Shown: in pieces, positions 10,145-19,568 of the stretch
How positions within the stretch are numbered: position 1 is the first letter of the stretch
Layout: each line of letters starts with the position of its first letter
NCBI GenBank assembly: GCA_014379925.1
Contig: JACMKY010000379.1
Span: forward strand, 1-40,003
Direction of reading: 5' to 3'
DNA from: Cytophagales bacterium
GTDB taxonomy: Bacteria > Bacteroidota > Bacteroidia > Cytophagales > ES-bin-26
DNA length: 40,003 nt
Notes under the pieces: generated by a model
Told to the model about the DNA's origin: nothing
The model's input: the letters and a program-made list of their open reading frames with translations, nothing else
Databases searched by the model: none
Translations under genes and position numbers: made by a program

Positions 10145-11182
10145 TCATCCCTTTACCGGCCCGGTTACTTTTTCGTTCTTATTGGATTCTGATTTGATTT
10201 CCACCTTTCGTTCAAACCGTTTGATCTTGATGGCGTGCTCGGCAGGTTCGATCTCCTCCCCCCTTCGTTTCATAAACACGTAGGCGTATTCTGCTCCGAC
10301 AAAGAAGATCCAACACGAATAGTTGATCCATAAAATGATAATGATGATGGAGGCGGCGGCACCGTACGTGGAGGTAAAGTCACTCTGTCCGATGTACAAG
10401 CTGATGAGGTATTTACCCACCGAGAAGAGAATCGTGGTCAGGATCGAGGCCCGCCAGACGTTGCGCCACTTGATCTTTGCATCGGGCAGGAACTTGAAGA
10501 TAACCGCAAACAAGAGAACGAGTATGGCCGACGAAACCGCTAGCTCCAGTGTATTAAACAAAGCCAGGGAAGAATCACCCAAAATTCGTTGGATGTAATT
10601 ACTCAGTACGTTGATCAGGCTACTGACCACCAAAGAGATGATTAGAAAAAAGCCAATGCCCAGTACCATCGTGAAGGACAGTAGCCGATTAATTACCAAC
10701 CGTATGATGCCTTTGATGCCATTATTGGGATTGGGTTTTACCTTCCAGATGGCGTTCAAAGATTCCTGCAAAGCAGCAAACGTGACGGTGGCGGAAAAAA
10801 TCAGGGTTCCAATGCCAAGCAGCGTCGGAATGAGACCACTGCGATCCCGGTAGGCATTCTCCACCATGGTTTGGATGGCCTTGGCCCCGTCCGCACCGAT
10901 CAGGCCCCGGATCTGGTTGAACAATTCGCCGGTCACTGCCTCCCGACCAAAAAAGTAACCCGCCAGGCTGATGACGATGATCATCATGGGAGCCAGCGAA
11001 AAGATGGTATAATACGAGAGGGCGGCCGCCATCTGGGAACAATTGTCGTCAATCCATTCCTCAAACATCTCCTTGGTAAAGGACCAGGTGTTGACAAAAA
11101 ATCGCTTCATGGTTGCATCGAATTTTTGGCTCTCCGCAAACATACGCAGGTTTTTCGAGGGGGGTTCTTCTTTTTTACGCAA
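10145..11182 (-). CDS. YihY/virulence factor BrkB family membrane protein
   Basis: 345 aa. DNCSQMAAALSYYTIFSLAPMMIIVISLAGYFFGREAV and TSTYGAAASIIIIILWINYSCWIFFVGAEYAYVF are characteristic. Confidence 0.92.
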   Translation of the reverse strand: MRKKEEPPSKNLRMFAESQKFDATMKRFFVNTWSFTKEMFEEWIDDNCSQMAAALSYYTIFSLAPMMIIVISLAGYFFGREAVTGELFNQIRGLIGADGAKAIQTMVENAYRDRSGLIPTLLGIGTLIFSATVTFAALQESLNAIWKVKPNPNNGIKGIIRLVINRLLSFTMVLGIGFFLIISLVVSSLINVLSNYIQRILGDSSLALFNTLELAVSSAILVLLFAVIFKFLPDAKIKWRNVWRASILTTILFSVGKYLISLYIGQSDFTSTYGAAASIIIIILWINYSCWIFFVGAEYAYVFMKRRGEEIEPAEHAIKIKRFERKVEIKSESNKNEKVTGPVKG

Positions 11183-11301
11183 TCAATTGACCGAAAGAGC
11201 ATTAACAATAAGAGTCAGTCAACTTAGCGCGGGCGTCAACATCATCCGCAGGAATGATCCGTCAAAAAGCAAGGGGCCGCCCGACGAAGCGTTCCCAAAA
11301 G

Positions 11302-11335
11302 GGAAAGCCTTCGGAAGTACTTCCGAAGGCTTTCC
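11302..11335. terminator. Perfect 34-bp palindrome, probable terminator 3' of the acyl-CoA dehydrogenase gene
   Basis: GGAAAGCCTTCGGAAGT/ACTTCCGAAGGCTTTCC is perfectly self-complementary. It lies between the 3' end of the minus-strand gene at 11354 and the 5' end of the YihY gene. Confidence 0.7.
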
Positions 11336-11353
11336 TAACCGGTAAAAAAGATG

Positions 11354-13150
11354 CTAGAACGGGTAGCGGTTCTTGGCGATGGCGTGGTCGGCTATCCGGC
11401 GACGCATCTCCTTCAGGTTGAGCGGAGCGATTTTGGTAAACCGCTTCAGCCCCATCAGCATCCCACGCAGCTCATCACCTTCGGCAAAGGAAGTAACGGC
11501 GGCCTTACCCGCCTGGTTGATTTTCTCTACGGCTTCGTGCAAATAAACCAGCGCCATGTCCTTGTGCAAGGCCGTCGCTGCTTCACCCCGGAGACCGATC
11601 AGCTTTTCCGTCCGCAAAAGGGTGGATTCCGCCACGTAGACCTCGATCAGCATATCGGCCAGGTTCAGCATAATTTCCTGCTCCCGCTCGAAGGCCGGGC
11701 CGAATTTCTGCAACGCCGCGCCGGCCGTCATCAACAAGGCTTTCTTCAGGTTTTTCAGCACTTTCTTCTCTTCCACGAACATTCCTTCCGGCTCTTCGGC
11801 GGCCAAATCCGGGATGGACATGATTTCTTTGGCCACTGCCATCGCGGGTCCCATGATGTTGAGCTCGCCCTTCATCGCCCGCTTGACAATCGTTCCGACG
11901 GCCAGCATCCGGTTGATTTCGTTGGTTCCCTCGAAAATGCGGTTGATCCGGGCGTCCCGGTAGGCGCGGTCCATGGGGGCGTCGGCGGAGTAGCCCATGC
12001 CGCCGTAGATCTGCACGCCTTCGTCGACCACGTACGAGAGCGCTTCCGAACCGTGTACCTTCATCAGGGCGCATTCGATGGCAAATTGTTCCACCCCTTT
12101 CAGTTTGGCTTCGGCCTCGGGCATTCCCGCTTCAATCAGGTCTTCAATGGCATCCTCAATGTTCTGACCTGCCCGGTAGGAAGCGGATTCAGTGGCGTAG
12201 GTCTTCATGATCTGCGTGGCCAGTTTGTGTTTGATGGCACCGAAGCTGGCAATGGAAACCCCGAATTGCTTGCGCTCATTGGCGTAGTTCACGGCGTGGT
12301 TGATGGTTTGCTTGGAAGCACCAATGCCCGCCGCGGCCAGTTTGATCCGACCGATGTTGAGAATATTGACGGCAATCTTGAAGCCGTTTTCCCGGTTGGA
12401 AAGCAGGTTTTCGACTGGCACGAGGCAGTCGTTGAAGAAAACCTGGCGGGTAGAGGAACCCTTGATCCCCATCTTTTTCTCCTCCTCGTTCATTGTGATG
12501 CCCCCGTGCCCTCTTTCCACGATGAACGCCGTCAGGTTTTTGTCGTTGTCGATCTTGGCGAACACAATGAACAAATCGGCGAACCCTCCGTTGGTAATCC
12601 ACATCTTCTGACCCGTGAGGGAGTAATGCTGGCCGTCGGCAGTCAACGTGGCCCTGGTTTTGGCCGCGTTGGCGTCGGAACCGGAATCGGGTTCGGTGAG
12701 GCAATACGCAGCTTTCCATTCGCCGGTCGCTAGTTTGGGCAGGTACCTGGCTTTTTGTTCCTCGTTGCCGTAGTAGAGGATGGGTAGCGTGCCGATGCCG
12801 GTGTGCGCCGAAAGGGCCACCGCAAACGAACAACCCGGACCCGTTACGTCGGCCACCAGCATCGACGTGTTGAAGTTCATCCCGAATCCGCCGTATTGCT
12901 CCGGGATGGACGTGCCCAGCAGGCCTAACTCACCGGCCTTGTCCATCAACGATACCATCAGGTCATTGGTCTTGGCTTGATCGATCTCATCCAACCGGGG
13001 GTAGATTTCCCTTTCCAGAAATTCCCGGCACGTATTGGCAACCATTCGCTGCTCTTCAGTAAATTCCTCCGGTATGAACACCTGGGCGGCTTCCGTTTCC
13101 TTGATGAGGAATTCGCCTCCCTTGATGGATTTCCTTTCGATCGTTTGCAT
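11354..13150 (-). CDS. Acyl-CoA dehydrogenase family protein (large form with C-terminal extension)
   Basis: About 598 aa from MQTIERKS (13150). YCLTEPDSGSDANAAKTRA, KMWITNGGFADLFIVFAK, QIYGGMGYSADAPMDRAYRDARINRIFEGTNEINRM. Confidence 0.93.
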   Translation of the reverse strand: MQTIERKSIKGGEFLIKETEAAQVFIPEEFTEEQRMVANTCREFLEREIYPRLDEIDQAKTNDLMVSLMDKAGELGLLGTSIPEQYGGFGMNFNTSMLVADVTGPGCSFAVALSAHTGIGTLPILYYGNEEQKARYLPKLATGEWKAAYCLTEPDSGSDANAAKTRATLTADGQHYSLTGQKMWITNGGFADLFIVFAKIDNDKNLTAFIVERGHGGITMNEEEKKMGIKGSSTRQVFFNDCLVPVENLLSNRENGFKIAVNILNIGRIKLAAAGIGASKQTINHAVNYANERKQFGVSIASFGAIKHKLATQIMKTYATESASYRAGQNIEDAIEDLIEAGMPEAEAKLKGVEQFAIECALMKVHGSEALSYVVDEGVQIYGGMGYSADAPMDRAYRDARINRIFEGTNEINRMLAVGTIVKRAMKGELNIMGPAMAVAKEIMSIPDLAAEEPEGMFVEEKKVLKNLKKALLMTAGAALQKFGPAFEREQEIMLNLADMLIEVYVAESTLLRTEKLIGLRGEAATALHKDMALVYLHEAVEKINQAGKAAVTSFAEGDELRGMLMGLKRFTKIAPLNLKEMRRRIADHAIAKNRYPF

Positions 13151-13273
13151 AGTTGAAAAAGAGTTGGGTGAAGAATGCTTTTTGGTTTGTTGATCTAAAT
13201 ACCCGGCAAGCTCCGTTGGGTAAGTGAATAAACCGCTCAATCGAATTAAATCAGGTGAGGGCGAGTCAAACCC

Positions 13274-14449
13274 TCAGTTCAGCAATTCGTAGATTCCGGC
13301 CACGCCCTGGCCACCGCCCACGCAGGCCGATACCATTCCGTACTTCTGGTTCCGGCGCCGCATTTCGTTGAAAAGTTGAATGGACAGTTTGGCGCCGGAG
13401 CATCCCAGCGGATGGCCCAAGGCAATCGCCCCGCCGTTCGGATTGATCTTCTCGCGGTCCAGGCCCAATTCCTTGATCACGGCCAGCGATTGAGCGGCAA
13501 ACGCTTCGTTGAGCTCGATCTGCTCAATGTCGTTCTGCTTGAGGCCGGCTTTTTTCAGCGCAATCGGAATGGCCGCTACCGGCCCGATGCCCATGATGCT
13601 CGGCTCCACGCCGACGGAAGCGTAGGTAATCATCCGCGCGATGGGTTTGAGATTCAACTCGTTGACCAGTTGCTCGGACATGACCATCACGAAGGCCGCT
13701 CCGTCCGAAGTTTGGGAGGAATTCCCGGCCGTTACCGAACCGCCGTTCGCAAATACGGGCTTTAGCTTGGCAAGGGCGTCCAACGAGGTATCCGCGCGCG
13801 GGCCTTCGTCGGTGTCCACGGTGTATTCGCGGGTTCGTTTCTTCATGTTTTCGTCCAGGTAGGTTTCCTTCACCTTTACCGGGACGATTTCCTCCCTGAA
13901 TTTTCCTTCCTTGATTGCCTTGATCGCTTTCTGGTGGGACTGGTAAGAGAATTCATCCTGTTCCTGGCGGCCAATGTGGTATCTCTCCGCCACCTGTTCC
14001 GCCGTCAAGCCCATGCCGATGTAGTAATCGGGGTGCTGTTGGGCAATCTCGAAATTCAGGGCGGTTTTGTAGCCCATCACTGGTACCAGCGACATGGATT
14101 CGGTTCCGCCGGCGATGATGCAATCGGCCAGGCCGGCGTGGATTTTCGCGGAGGCGATGGCAATGGCTTCCACCCCCGATCCGCAGTAGCGGTTGATGGT
14201 GAAGCCGGGCACGTTTTGCGGCAGTGAAAGCAAAGCCACGTAGCGGCCGATCTGCATGCCTTGTTCGGCCTCGGGCACGGCGTTTCCCACGATGAGGTCG
14301 TCCACGCGGGCGGGGTCCAGTTGGGGCACGGAAGCGACCAGTTGCCTGACCACCTCCGCGGCCAGGTCATCGGGGCGGGTAAACCGGAAACCACCGCGGC
14401 CCGCTTTTCCCACGGCGGTCCGGTATCCGGCAACAATGTATGCGTCCAT
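13274..14449 (-). CDS. fadA: Acetyl-CoA C-acyltransferase (thiolase)
   Basis: [82 protein letters not shown]. Start probably [11 protein letters not shown] at 14449. Confidence 0.94.
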   Translation of the reverse strand: MDAYIVAGYRTAVGKAGRGGFRFTRPDDLAAEVVRQLVASVPQLDPARVDDLIVGNAVPEAEQGMQIGRYVALLSLPQNVPGFTINRYCGSGVEAIAIASAKIHAGLADCIIAGGTESMSLVPVMGYKTALNFEIAQQHPDYYIGMGLTAEQVAERYHIGRQEQDEFSYQSHQKAIKAIKEGKFREEIVPVKVKETYLDENMKKRTREYTVDTDEGPRADTSLDALAKLKPVFANGGSVTAGNSSQTSDGAAFVMVMSEQLVNELNLKPIARMITYASVGVEPSIMGIGPVAAIPIALKKAGLKQNDIEQIELNEAFAAQSLAVIKELGLDREKINPNGGAIALGHPLGCSGAKLSIQLFNEMRRRNQKYGMVSACVGGGQGVAGIYELLN

Positions 14450-14473
14450 AGGGGTTGGTTTTTGGATCAATCA

Positions 14474-16942
14474 CTAGTTTCTGAGCGGTTTTCCCCCGGT
14501 CAGCAGGCTCTGGATGCGCTCCAGCGTCTTCTTCTCCCCCGCCAGGGACAAGAAAGCTTCCCGTTCCAAGTCCAGCAAATACTGTTCCGTCACCAGGGTA
14601 GGATAAGAGAGGTCTCCCCCGCAGATGACGTAAGCCAGCTTGTCGGCGATCTTCACGTCGTGGTCGGAAATGTAGCGGCCCATCTTCATCGCCGTGATGC
14701 CCGCCTTGAAGAGGGCAATGCCCGCCTTGCCCTGCACCTTGATGTCCGTGCGTTGCTTGGGCTGGCTGTAACCCATCTCCGCCAGTTCAATGACCGCTTC
14801 CTTGGCGTCTGCGATGAGTCGGGCGCGATTTAAAACGATCCGGTCACCCCGACGCAGGTAATTCATCTCGAGTGCTTCCTGGGCCGAGGTAGAGACCTTG
14901 GCCGAGGCAATGTTCATGAAAGCATTCTGCAAAACGTTCAACTCCGGATCGCCGGGTTTGTAGAGATCGGAGCACCGCAGGGCCATTTCCTTGGTACCGC
15001 CTCCCGCCGGAATTATGCCTACGCCCACCTCTACCAATCCCATATAGGTTTCAGCGGCGGCCACTACCCGGTCCGCGTGCAGGTTGATCTCGCAACCTCC
15101 CCCCAGCGACAGGCTGTGCGGCGCCGTTACGACCGGAATGGCGGAATACCGTACGCGCATCATGGTGTGCTGGAATTGGCGGATCATCATCTCAACCTCG
15201 TCGAATTCCTGCTCGATGGCGTACATGAACAACATCGCCAGGTTGGCCCCCGCCGAAAATGCTTCGGTGCTGTCGTTTCCGATGACCAGTCCCCGGAAAT
15301 CTTTTTCGGCCAATGCAATGGCTTTGTTGACTCCTTCGATCAACTCCGCCCCCATCGTGTTCATCTTGGTGTGGAACGCCAGGTTCAGAACGCCGTCGCC
15401 CAGATCGAAGACCGTCGCCCCCGCGTTTTTCCAAACCACCTTGGTGGCCCGCAGGTTGTCCAGGATAAGGAATTCCTCCGTACCCGGAATCGGCCGGTAC
15501 GACCGGGAGGGAACGTCGTAATAGGTTCGTTTTCCCCCTTCCACCCGGTAAAAGCTTTCCTGGCCGTTGGCCAGCATCTCATAAACCCAGTCGGCGGGCT
15601 TTTTGCCTTCGGCTTCCATTGTTTTCACCGTCTCCCGGACCCCCAGGGCATCCCAGGTTTCGAACGGGCCGATTTCCCAGCCGAAACCGGCGGATACGGC
15701 CGCGTCAATTCGATAAAGCTCGTCGGCGATCTCGGGAATGCGGTGGCTTACGTACTGAAAACCGTCCAGGAAGGTCCGGCGGTAAAATTCACCCGCCTGG
15801 TCTTTCCCGGCCAGCAGCACCTTCAGGCGATCTTTCAGGTTCTCAATGTTTTTGGTGGCTTCCAGGGTCGCAAACTTCACCTTTTCAGAAGGCTTGTATT
15901 CGAACGTTTTCAAATCCAGCGCCAGGATTTGCTTGCCGCCGTTTTCATCGCGCACGGCCTTGTAGAAACCCTGGCCCGTCTTGTCGCCGTACCACTTGCG
16001 CTCCTGCATCTTCTGAACGATGCCCGCCAGTTGGAAATCCCCGCGCGATTCGTCGGGGGCCAAGCCCGCACGGAGGTTATTGGCCACGTTGATGGTTGTG
16101 TCCAGGCCCACTACGTCGGAGAGGCGGAAAGTGCCGGATTTGGGGCGACCGATGACCGGGCCGGTGAGCTTATCCACTTCCTCGACAGTCAGGCCCATTT
16201 CCTCCACCACTTGCATTGTTTTCAGCAACGAGTACACGCCCACGCGGTTAGCAATGAACGCGGGCGTGTCTTTGCACAACACGGTGGTTTTGCCCAGGTA
16301 CAGATCGCCGTAGTGCAGCAGAAATGCCACCACCGCCGGGTCAGTTTGGGGAGTTGGGATGATCTCGAGCAACTTCAGGTAACGCGGCGGATTAAAAAAG
16401 TGCGCACCGCAGAAGTGCCGCGCGAAATCCTCACCCCGTCCTTCCGCCATCAGGTGGATCGGAATGCCGGACGTATTAGAAGTAATCAGGGTACCCGGCT
16501 TTCGGAACTGTTCGACCCGCTCGTAAAGACGCTGCTTGATTGCCAGGTTTTCCACAACCACTTCAACAATCCAATCGCAGTCCCCGATGTCTTTCAGGTT
16601 GTCATCGAAATTACCCAAGCTAACGCGGTTCGCAAAGTTCTTGCTGTACAATGGGGCCGGGTTGGCCTTGAGCGTATTTTGGAACGCCTCGTTCACTATC
16701 CGGTTTCGGACGGCTTTGCTCTCCAGCGTCAAACCCTTGGCTTTTTCCGCGTCGTTGGGTTCTATGGGCACGAGATCGAGCAGCAATACATCCACCCCGA
16801 TGTTGGCGAAATGACAGGCAATGCGCGAACCCATAATGCCCGAACCCAGCACGGCCACCCGACGAATGTTCCGCTTGGGAAACGCGGTCTTGCGTGGGGT
16901 ACTTACTTCCTTCTCCAGCGTGGTTGGTTCCATGAGTGACAA
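14474..16942 (-). CDS. fadB: 3-hydroxyacyl-CoA dehydrogenase / enoyl-CoA hydratase fusion (FadB-like)
   Basis: 822 aa. N-terminal RRVAVLGSGIMGSRIACHFANIGVDVLLLD (NAD binding). C-terminal crotonase region with LSLGGGCEINLHADRVVAAAETYMGLVEVGVGIIPAGGG. Confidence 0.93.
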   Translation of the reverse strand: MSLMEPTTLEKEVSTPRKTAFPKRNIRRVAVLGSGIMGSRIACHFANIGVDVLLLDLVPIEPNDAEKAKGLTLESKAVRNRIVNEAFQNTLKANPAPLYSKNFANRVSLGNFDDNLKDIGDCDWIVEVVVENLAIKQRLYERVEQFRKPGTLITSNTSGIPIHLMAEGRGEDFARHFCGAHFFNPPRYLKLLEIIPTPQTDPAVVAFLLHYGDLYLGKTTVLCKDTPAFIANRVGVYSLLKTMQVVEEMGLTVEEVDKLTGPVIGRPKSGTFRLSDVVGLDTTINVANNLRAGLAPDESRGDFQLAGIVQKMQERKWYGDKTGQGFYKAVRDENGGKQILALDLKTFEYKPSEKVKFATLEATKNIENLKDRLKVLLAGKDQAGEFYRRTFLDGFQYVSHRIPEIADELYRIDAAVSAGFGWEIGPFETWDALGVRETVKTMEAEGKKPADWVYEMLANGQESFYRVEGGKRTYYDVPSRSYRPIPGTEEFLILDNLRATKVVWKNAGATVFDLGDGVLNLAFHTKMNTMGAELIEGVNKAIALAEKDFRGLVIGNDSTEAFSAGANLAMLFMYAIEQEFDEVEMMIRQFQHTMMRVRYSAIPVVTAPHSLSLGGGCEINLHADRVVAAAETYMGLVEVGVGIIPAGGGTKEMALRCSDLYKPGDPELNVLQNAFMNIASAKVSTSAQEALEMNYLRRGDRIVLNRARLIADAKEAVIELAEMGYSQPKQRTDIKVQGKAGIALFKAGITAMKMGRYISDHDVKIADKLAYVICGGDLSYPTLVTEQYLLDLEREAFLSLAGEKKTLERIQSLLTGGKPLRN

Positions 16943-16968
16943 GGTTGATTGGAGTAATTAATGTTCGT

Positions 16969-17439
16969 TTACCCTACGGCGTTGTTTTCTTCCAACGTTA
17001 ATCTCTCTTCCACGACCAGACTCTCTACCACCCGGTTTATGTCCCCAATCACCTCGAAGAACACCGTCAGCTTCTCGATGGAAATATGCTGCAGCACTTG
17101 TTGATTGAACTCAATCACGGTCCGCCGGGCTATCTCGCGCTGGAACCTTCCTTTGTCCGTCAGGTGGATATTGACGAACCGTTTGTCGTGTTCACTTCCG
17201 GATCGGTTGATCCAGCCTTTTTCCTCCAGACTCTTCAGCATTCGGGTCAGGCTGCGGGGTTCAAGCCCCAGCGTAGGGGCGATTTTAGTGGCGGGCGTGC
17301 CTTTTTCCAAGTCAATGTTGAGCAATACGTAGCCAATCGACATCGTCATATCGTGCTTTGCCGCCTTGGCGTTGTACATCCGGGAAATTGCCAGCCAGCC
17401 GGACTTGAGGTGGAAATCGACGGTTTGGTGCGCTTTCAA
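16969..17439 (-). CDS. MarR family transcriptional regulator (start revised to a TTG at 17439)
   Basis: Winged-helix core TPATKIAPTLGLEPRSLTRMLKSLEEKGWINRSGSEHDKRFVNIHLTDKG. The sequence homologous to known proteins appears to start at (M)KAHQTVDFHLKSGWLAISRMYN. The track ORF extends to 17493. Confidence 0.85.
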   Translation of the reverse strand: MKAHQTVDFHLKSGWLAISRMYNAKAAKHDMTMSIGYVLLNIDLEKGTPATKIAPTLGLEPRSLTRMLKSLEEKGWINRSGSEHDKRFVNIHLTDKGRFQREIARRTVIEFNQQVLQHISIEKLTVFFEVIGDINRVVESLVVEERLTLEENNAVG

Positions 17440-17694
17440 TGAAGTTTTTTTAGTGAACCAAAGATACGACGTAGTAGTATGCAAGCATAACATTTATTGA
17501 AAATAATTTTCGCGACGAAAGTCCTACACAAAAAATATTGGACACAAAACAGGCTCCGAAACACGATCCGAAAGCCTTTTTGGGGGGTTATTGTCGAATT
17601 TTGTATTATTTCAAGGCGTATTTTTCGATCTTTTTGGACGATTGTACTTTTCAGGGTGAGGATTTTGAACCGAGGTAGTCAGGTTTGGTGCAAG

Positions 17695-17724
17695 AAAAAA
17701 GCCTCCCTTGAACGGAGAGGCTTT
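17695..17724. terminator. Intrinsic terminator between the acyl-CoA ligase 3' end and the marR upstream region
   Basis: AAAAAAGCCTC...GAGGCTTT stem with flanking A/T tract. Overlaps the region just 3' of the minus-strand ligase gene (ends 17729). Confidence 0.75.
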
Positions 17725-17728
17725 GACG

Positions 17729-19534
17729 TTAGGTGTACATTTGGTCAATCTGGTCTTTGTACTTGGCGTAGATGATTTTTCGCTTCAACTTGAGGGTTGG
17801 GGTAAGCTCACCGCCTTCGACGCCCCAAAGATTGGGCAGCAGGGCAAATCTTTTCACCCGCTCGTACTGGGCGAAATGTTCATTTAACGAGTTTAATTCC
17901 TTTTGAAATTCGTCCACAACATCCGATTTGGTAACCATGTCGGCATCGGAGGTATAGGTCAATCCCTGGGTTTTTGCCCACTCCCGCAAAGCGGGGAAGG
18001 AAGGCACCAACAGTACGGAGGGAAATCGCTGTCCGTCGCCCACCACCATGGCTTGTTCAATCAAAATTGATTCCTTCAATTTGTTTTCAATGAGTTGAGG
18101 AGCAATGTATTTACCACCCGACGTTTTGAACATTTCTTTTTTACGGTCGGTAATTTTCAGGAATTGACCCTCTACCATCTCCCCGATGTCGCCGGTGTGG
18201 AACCAGCCTTCCTCATCCATCACTTCGGCGGTCAGTTGGGGTTTTTTGTAGTACCCTTTCATTACATTCGGGCCCTTTACCAGGATTTCACCGTCGTCCG
18301 CAATCTTTACTTGCACACCACTGATTACTTTTCCCACGCACCCGATTCGCATGTTTCCGGGTTCAATGCGACTGGTTGAAACAACCGGCGAGGTTTCGGT
18401 CAATCCGTATCCCTCCGCTACCGGGATGCCGGCGGCCCAAAATACCCGCGTCAGCCGGGATTGCAATGCGGCAGCCCCCGAACTGATCAGCGTGATGTTT
18501 CCGCCCAAGGCTTCGCGCCATTTGTTAAAAATTAATCTATTCGCTAATTTCAGTTGGGCGTTGTACCACGGTCCTTGGTCTTGGTTCGGGTCGTACTTCA
18601 ACCCAAGGTCCAGTGCCCAGAAAAACAACCTTTTCTTTACGCCCGTCAATTCGTATCCTTTGTTTACAATCTTGTCGTACACTTTTTCCAGCAGACGCGG
18701 CACGGTTGTAAACACGTTCGGTTTCACCTCCTTCAGGTTGTCCCCAATGGTCTCGAGACTTTCCGCGTAATACACCGAAATGCCGGACCGCAAGTACAAA
18801 TAAATGCACATTCTCTCGTAGATGTGGCACATGGGCAGAAAACTGAGCGCCCGACCCGTGTGATCAACGGGTACGTTTGGAACCGATGCTTCCACATTGC
18901 TCATTAAATTGCCGTGGGTAAGCATTACTCCCTTGGGGTTTCCCGTGGTCCCGGACGTGTAAATCAAGGTGAGCAAATCTTCGGGACTCACTCCGGCTTT
19001 GTGCGATTCCAGCAGCGCTTGCGACCCGTCTTTTTCCAGGTCCCAAACTTCCGTCCATTGTTTGGCACCGGTTACCCGGTCAAACGTATAGACTTCCTGA
19101 ATGCCGGTTAGGTTCTTGGTGGCGCTTCGTACCCGGTTGTACAAGTTTTCATCGGCAACAAAAACCAATTTCACCTCGGCATCCGAAAAAATGTACCGGT
19201 AGTCTTCTTCCGTGATGTTGGGATACATTGGCACGCTCACCGCGCCCAGTTGCTGAATGCCGAAATCGACGAAATTCCATTCAGGTCGGTTAGGCGAGAT
19301 AACCGCAATTTTGTCCCCTTTCCCGATTCCCAGCTTTATTAATCCAAGGCTAACTTTATTTGCTTGATTAAGAACGTCTTGCGAGCTGTATTTAACCCAT
19401 TGTCCGTTTACTTTGTTGGCCAGGGCATCTTCCTTGTTGAATTTCTCTACGTGCCAGAGCATCAAATCAAAAACCCGGGTGAGTTCTTGCGTCACTTTTT
19501 TCGTTGGTTTTTGCGTGACAATGGGGGTTTCCAT
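17729..19534 (-). CDS. Long-chain fatty acid-CoA ligase (AMP-binding)
   Basis: 601 aa. LIYTSGTTGNPKGVMLTHGN, EGYGLTETSPVVS, GWFHTGDIGEMVEGQFLKITDRKKEMFKTSGGKYIAPQLIENKL. Confidence 0.95.
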   Translation of the reverse strand: METPIVTQKPTKKVTQELTRVFDLMLWHVEKFNKEDALANKVNGQWVKYSSQDVLNQANKVSLGLIKLGIGKGDKIAVISPNRPEWNFVDFGIQQLGAVSVPMYPNITEEDYRYIFSDAEVKLVFVADENLYNRVRSATKNLTGIQEVYTFDRVTGAKQWTEVWDLEKDGSQALLESHKAGVSPEDLLTLIYTSGTTGNPKGVMLTHGNLMSNVEASVPNVPVDHTGRALSFLPMCHIYERMCIYLYLRSGISVYYAESLETIGDNLKEVKPNVFTTVPRLLEKVYDKIVNKGYELTGVKKRLFFWALDLGLKYDPNQDQGPWYNAQLKLANRLIFNKWREALGGNITLISSGAAALQSRLTRVFWAAGIPVAEGYGLTETSPVVSTSRIEPGNMRIGCVGKVISGVQVKIADDGEILVKGPNVMKGYYKKPQLTAEVMDEEGWFHTGDIGEMVEGQFLKITDRKKEMFKTSGGKYIAPQLIENKLKESILIEQAMVVGDGQRFPSVLLVPSFPALREWAKTQGLTYTSDADMVTKSDVVDEFQKELNSLNEHFAQYERVKRFALLPNLWGVEGGELTPTLKLKRKIIYAKYKDQIDQMYT

Positions 19535-19568
19535 AGTGAAGTGCTTGGTTTTCGGTTCAACTGACGGG

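Noticed and set aside
11351-12733. 460-aa plus-strand ORF
   Set aside because: Antisense to the acyl-CoA dehydrogenase gene; shadow ORF.
15077-16939. 620-aa plus-strand ORF
   Set aside because: Antisense to the fadB-like gene; shadow ORF.
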